Source of the DNA: Streptomyces tsukubensis
GTDB taxonomy: Bacteria; Actinomycetota; Actinomycetes; Streptomycetales; Streptomycetaceae
Assembly: GCF_003932715.1 (NCBI RefSeq)
Contig: NZ_CP020700.1
Coordinates: forward strand, 124,001-188,000
Direction: 5' to 3'
DNA: 64,000 bases
Shown: positions 16,412-64,000 of the stretch, one piece after another
Layout: the number at the start of each line of letters is the position of its first letter
Position numbering within the stretch: position 1 is the first letter of the stretch
Translations under genes and position numbers: made by a program
The notes under the pieces: model-generated
Database searches by the model: none
The model's input: only the letters and a program-made list of their open reading frames with translations
Told to the model about the DNA's origin: nothing

Positions 16412-16470
16412 GGTGGGTGTCTGTGGATGTCAGTGGTGTCAGGGGGTGTCAGTGGGTGTCAGTGGATATC
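16412..16470. repeat. Imperfect 9-10-bp tandem repeats at the end of the dehydrogenase gene
   Basis: About five degenerate copies of GGGTGTCAGT run through the spacer and over the stop codon of the acyl-CoA dehydrogenase (stop at 16459-16461). They probably arose by slippage. No coding or regulatory role is evident. Confidence 0.6.
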
Positions 16471-17616
16471 AAGGGCATGGCGGGCCAGGATGAGCTGGGA
16501 GATCTCGGTGCTGCCTTCGATGAGTTCCATGGCCTTGGCGTCGCGGTAGGCGCGGGCGGTGACGTGGCCGTCGGTGAATCCGCGGGAGGCCAGGACCTGG
16601 ACGGCGGTGGCGGCGCCGCGGGCGGCGTGGGTGGCGGCGACCTGTTTGGCCAGGACGGCGGCGACGGCCGCGTCGGGGGCGCCGCGGGTCCACTGCTGTG
16701 CGGCGTGCCGGCAGGCCTGGGTGGCGATCTGTTCGGAGGTGTAGAGCTCGGCGATGTGACGGGCGACCAGCTGGTGTTCGGCGATGGGGACGCCGCCCTG
16801 TTCGCGGGTGCGGGCATCGGCGGTGGCGGCGGTCAGGCAGGCCCGCAGGATGCCGGCGCAGCCCCAGGCCACCGACATGCGGCCGTAGGACAGGGCGGTG
16901 GTGAAGAGCAGGGACAGGGGCTGTCCGCCGCCGCCGAGGACGGCGCTCGCGGGGATGCGGACGTCGTCGAGGACGATGCGGCAGTGGGTGGCGGCGCGGC
17001 AGCCGAGCGGGTCCTTGACGGGTTCGATGCTGACGCCGGGGGCGTCGGCGGGGACCATGGCCGCGGCCCCGACGGCCCCGCCGGACCCGGCGGGCCCGGC
17101 GCCGTACTGTCCGAAGACGAGGACGGTGTCGGCGTAGACGGCTCCGGTGATCCACATTTTCTCGCCGGTGACCAGGAGGTCGCCGCTGCTGTCGCCGGCG
17201 GGGCGGATGCGGGTGGTCATACCGCTGAGGTCGGATCCGGCGCCGGGTTCGCTGAAGCCCACGCAGGCGAGCCGGCCGCTGGTGAGCTGTCCGAGGTAGT
17301 CGCGGCGCTGGGCCCGGTCGCCGAAGCGGTGCACGGTGGCGGCGGCGATGCCGTGGACGGTCATGATGCTCCGCAGCGAGCTGCACAGGGCGCCGATGTG
17401 GGCGGTGAGTTCGCCGTTGGCGAGAGGGTCGGCGCCCGGTCCGCCGAGGGCGGCGGGGACTTCCGCGCACAGGACGCCCGCCGCGCCGAGTTTGCGGAGC
17501 AGGGCGACGGGGATGCGGCCGGCCGCGTCCCAGGCGGCCGGGCCGTCGCCGACGAGTGCGTCGATCGCCGCGGTGTCGATCCCGGCACCGGCGGTGGCGG
17601 CGGTGGCGGGCGTCAT
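16459..17616 (-). CDS. FkbI-like acyl-ACP dehydrogenase for hydroxymalonyl-ACP synthesis
   Basis: A 385-aa flavoprotein of the acyl-CoA dehydrogenase family. Seen: CVGFSEPGAGSD and the WITGAVYAD strand that contact FAD and substrate, and the C-terminal IEGSTEISQLI segment. In the fkb-type pathway it acts on the glyceryl-derived ACP intermediate together with the 3-hydroxyacyl-CoA dehydrogenase to give hydroxymalonyl-ACP. Its ATG overlaps the stop of the ACP gene (ATGA). The assignment rests mainly on gene context; alone it would be a generic acyl-CoA dehydrogenase. Confidence 0.88.
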   Translation of the reverse strand: MTPATAATAGAGIDTAAIDALVGDGPAAWDAAGRIPVALLRKLGAAGVLCAEVPAALGGPGADPLANGELTAHIGALCSSLRSIMTVHGIAAATVHRFGDRAQRRDYLGQLTSGRLACVGFSEPGAGSDLSGMTTRIRPAGDSSGDLLVTGEKMWITGAVYADTVLVFGQYGAGPAGSGGAVGAAAMVPADAPGVSIEPVKDPLGCRAATHCRIVLDDVRIPASAVLGGGGQPLSLLFTTALSYGRMSVAWGCAGILRACLTAATADARTREQGGVPIAEHQLVARHIAELYTSEQIATQACRHAAQQWTRGAPDAAVAAVLAKQVAATHAARGAATAVQVLASRGFTDGHVTARAYRDAKAMELIEGSTEISQLILARHALDIH

Positions 17617-17888
17617 GCGTCCCGGCCGGCGGGGGTGAGGCGCTGGACCAGGGCCGTCATGGTGCGCACGCTGCGGAAGTGGTCCATGGACAGCTCGGGT
17701 CCGACGATTTCGATGTCGTACTCGTCTTCCAGGTGCACCACGAGCTGGAGGGCGAACATCGAGGTGATGACGCCGGTGGTGAAGAGGTCCTGGTCGGGGG
17801 TGGGTTCGCTGCCGGTCCGCCCGGCGAGGAACACGGTCAGCTCCTTCTCGATGGCGGGGCCGTCGGCGTGGGGGTTCGCTGCGGTCAT
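17613..17888 (-). CDS. FkbJ-like acyl carrier protein for the oxygenated extender unit
   Basis: A 91-aa ACP. The phosphopantetheine Ser lies in GVITSMFALQL near residue 42, the SLFA-type context of FkbJ-type carriers, unlike the DSL context of the PKS ACPs. It carries glycerate through to hydroxymalonyl- or methoxymalonyl-ACP, the form used directly by the AT domain. The ATG at 17888 is chosen because AAAGGAAC lies about 7 bp upstream. Both ends overlap neighbours by 4 bp (ATGA on each side). Confidence 0.88.
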   Translation of the reverse strand: MTAANPHADGPAIEKELTVFLAGRTGSEPTPDQDLFTTGVITSMFALQLVVHLEDEYDIEIVGPELSMDHFRSVRTMTALVQRLTPAGRDA

Positions 17889-18767
17889 GGCGTGTTCCTT
17901 TTGGTGGCGGTCCGGTAGTCGTAGAACCCGCGGCCGGTCTTGCGGCCGTGGTGCCCGTCGGCGACTTTCTGCAGCATCAGTTCGCAGGGGGCGCATTCGG
18001 GGTCGCCGGTGCGTTCGTGGAGCACCTGCAGGGAGTCGACGAGGTTGTCGATGCCGATCAGGTCGGCGGTGCGCAGCGGTCCTGTGGTGTGCCCGAGGCA
18101 GCCTTCCAGCAGGCCGTCGACGGTTTCCGCGGTGGCCACGCCTTCCTGGACGAGCAGGGCCGCGCGGTTGATCAGGGGGTGCAGGAGGCGGTTGATGACG
18201 AAGCCGGGGGCGTCGTTGACGACGAGGGCTTCGCGGCCGAGGGCGTGGAGCAGGCTGCCGACCGCGTCCATGGTGGTGTCGGCGGTGGCGGTGCCGCGGA
18301 TGACCTCGACCATTTTGATCAGGTAGGAGGGGTTCATGAAGTGGACCCCGACGAGTTCCTCGCCGCGGACGACCCAGCCGGCCATCTCGTCGACGGGGAC
18401 GCAGGAGGTGTTGGAGATCAGCAGGGTACCGGGGGCGGTCAGGGCGGAGGCTTCGGCCAGGACCTTCCGTTTGACTTCGGCGATCTCCACGACGGCTTCG
18501 ATGACGGTGGTGGCGCCGGTGATGCCGTCGAGCCGGGTGGTGGTGGTCACGGTGCCCCGGGGGCGGCCGTCGGGGAGGGCGTTCATGAGCTGGGCGTGCC
18601 CCAGTTTGTGCCGGATGGTTCGGCGGGCCGTGGTGAGGGTCTCCTCGTCGACGTCGACGAGGGTGACGTCGAGGCCGTGGCCGGTGGCGAGGGCGGTGAT
18701 GTTGGTGCCCATGACGCCGGCGCCGATGACGGCGAGACGGTGCTGTGCCGGCTGCTCGTTCGGTGTG

Positions 18768-18775
<8 letters not shown>
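17885..18775 (-). CDS. FkbK-like 3-hydroxyacyl-CoA dehydrogenase
   Basis: A 296-aa NAD-dependent dehydrogenase. Seen: the Rossmann loop VIGAGVMG (residues 17-24), NTSCVPVDEMA, the catalytic-region string VGVHFMNP and the C-terminal GRKTGRGFYDY. In the extender pathway it oxidises the hydroxymethyl carbon of glyceryl-ACP. The ATG at 18775 lies inside the last codons of PKS C (8-bp overlap), so the extender genes are translationally tied to the last PKS gene. This start is preferred to the upstream in-frame ATG, which would add 12 residues inside the PKS gene. Confidence 0.9.
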
Positions 18776-29042
<10,267 letters not shown>

Positions 29043-29104
29043 GTGTTCTGCCCTTCGGCCTGCTTCGGGAGTGGTGGCGGCGCCGGACCGCCGACTGGCG
29101 GGGG

Positions 29105-52066
<22,962 letters not shown>

Positions 52067-52069
52067 GAA

Positions 52070-52080
52070 AACTCCTCCTT
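52070..52080 (-). promoter_or_regulatory. Strong Shine-Dalgarno site for PKS B
   Basis: AAGGAGGAGTT on the minus strand, just upstream of GTG 52066. It is the strongest ribosome site seen in the window and fixes the PKS B start. Confidence 0.8.
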
Positions 52081-52111
52081 GACGGTGCGCCTGCCTGACC
52101 ACGAGTGATCA

Positions 52112-64000
<11,889 letters not shown>

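Overview
The window looks like Streptomyces chromosome: very high G+C, GTG/ATG starts with stop-start overlaps, SARP-type regulators, and TTA (bldA-type) codons that I find only in two regulator genes. It holds most of a modular type I polyketide synthase (PKS) cluster. The right edge cuts a PKS gene and the left edge cuts an acyl-CoA dehydrogenase, so the cluster or its neighbours continue on both sides. I do not recognise the product.

Left part (1-15.2 kb). The tail of an acyl-CoA dehydrogenase is followed, with overlapping codons, by divergent homologues of phosphoribosylanthranilate isomerase (TrpF) and indole-3-glycerol-phosphate synthase (TrpC). Two large regulators face them: a MalT-like ATPase with a C-terminal SARP domain, and a SARP-ATPase. 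Divergent from the second regulator is a compact set of discrete acyl carrier protein, FabH-like ketosynthase III, FabG-like reductase and malonyl-type acyltransferase, arranged like a type II initiation unit. A 262-bp element with inverted-repeat ends separates it from a three-gene unit: a secreted penicillin-acylase-type hydrolase, a small acidic protein and a class II aldolase/adducin-like protein. A NarL-type response regulator and a strong hairpin close this half.

Middle (15.2-18.8 kb). Four minus-strand genes follow the last PKS gene: 3-hydroxyacyl-CoA dehydrogenase, ACP, acyl-CoA dehydrogenase and FkbH-like HAD/acyltransferase. This is the FkbK-J-I-H set for hydroxymalonyl/methoxymalonyl-ACP. 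No O-methyltransferase is present in the window.

Right part (18.8-64 kb). Three PKS genes are read right to left: PKS A (partial, two modules plus the end of another), PKS B (five modules, 7653 aa) and PKS C (two modules plus thioesterase). All ten modules are KS-AT-KR-ACP; I see no dehydratase or enoylreductase. Nine ATs carry the methylmalonyl YASH signature. The last one carries a divergent FVAHS motif and is the likely user of the oxygenated extender. KR motifs alternate A1/A2 across eight modules, then end A1-A1. The repeat unit in PKS A and B is two modules (about 9.1-9.4 kb). The predicted backbone is a long polypropionate polyol with a hydroxyl at each reduced position, ending in one alpha-oxygenated unit and released by the thioesterase.

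How the parts may fit: the KSIII/KR/AT/ACP set could make a starter or side-chain acyl group, the FkbHIJK set makes the last extender, and the secreted acylase could trim an acyl group outside the cell. The roles of the TrpF/TrpC-like pair and the aldolase are open. Dependence of two regulators on the rare leucyl tRNA suggests developmental timing.
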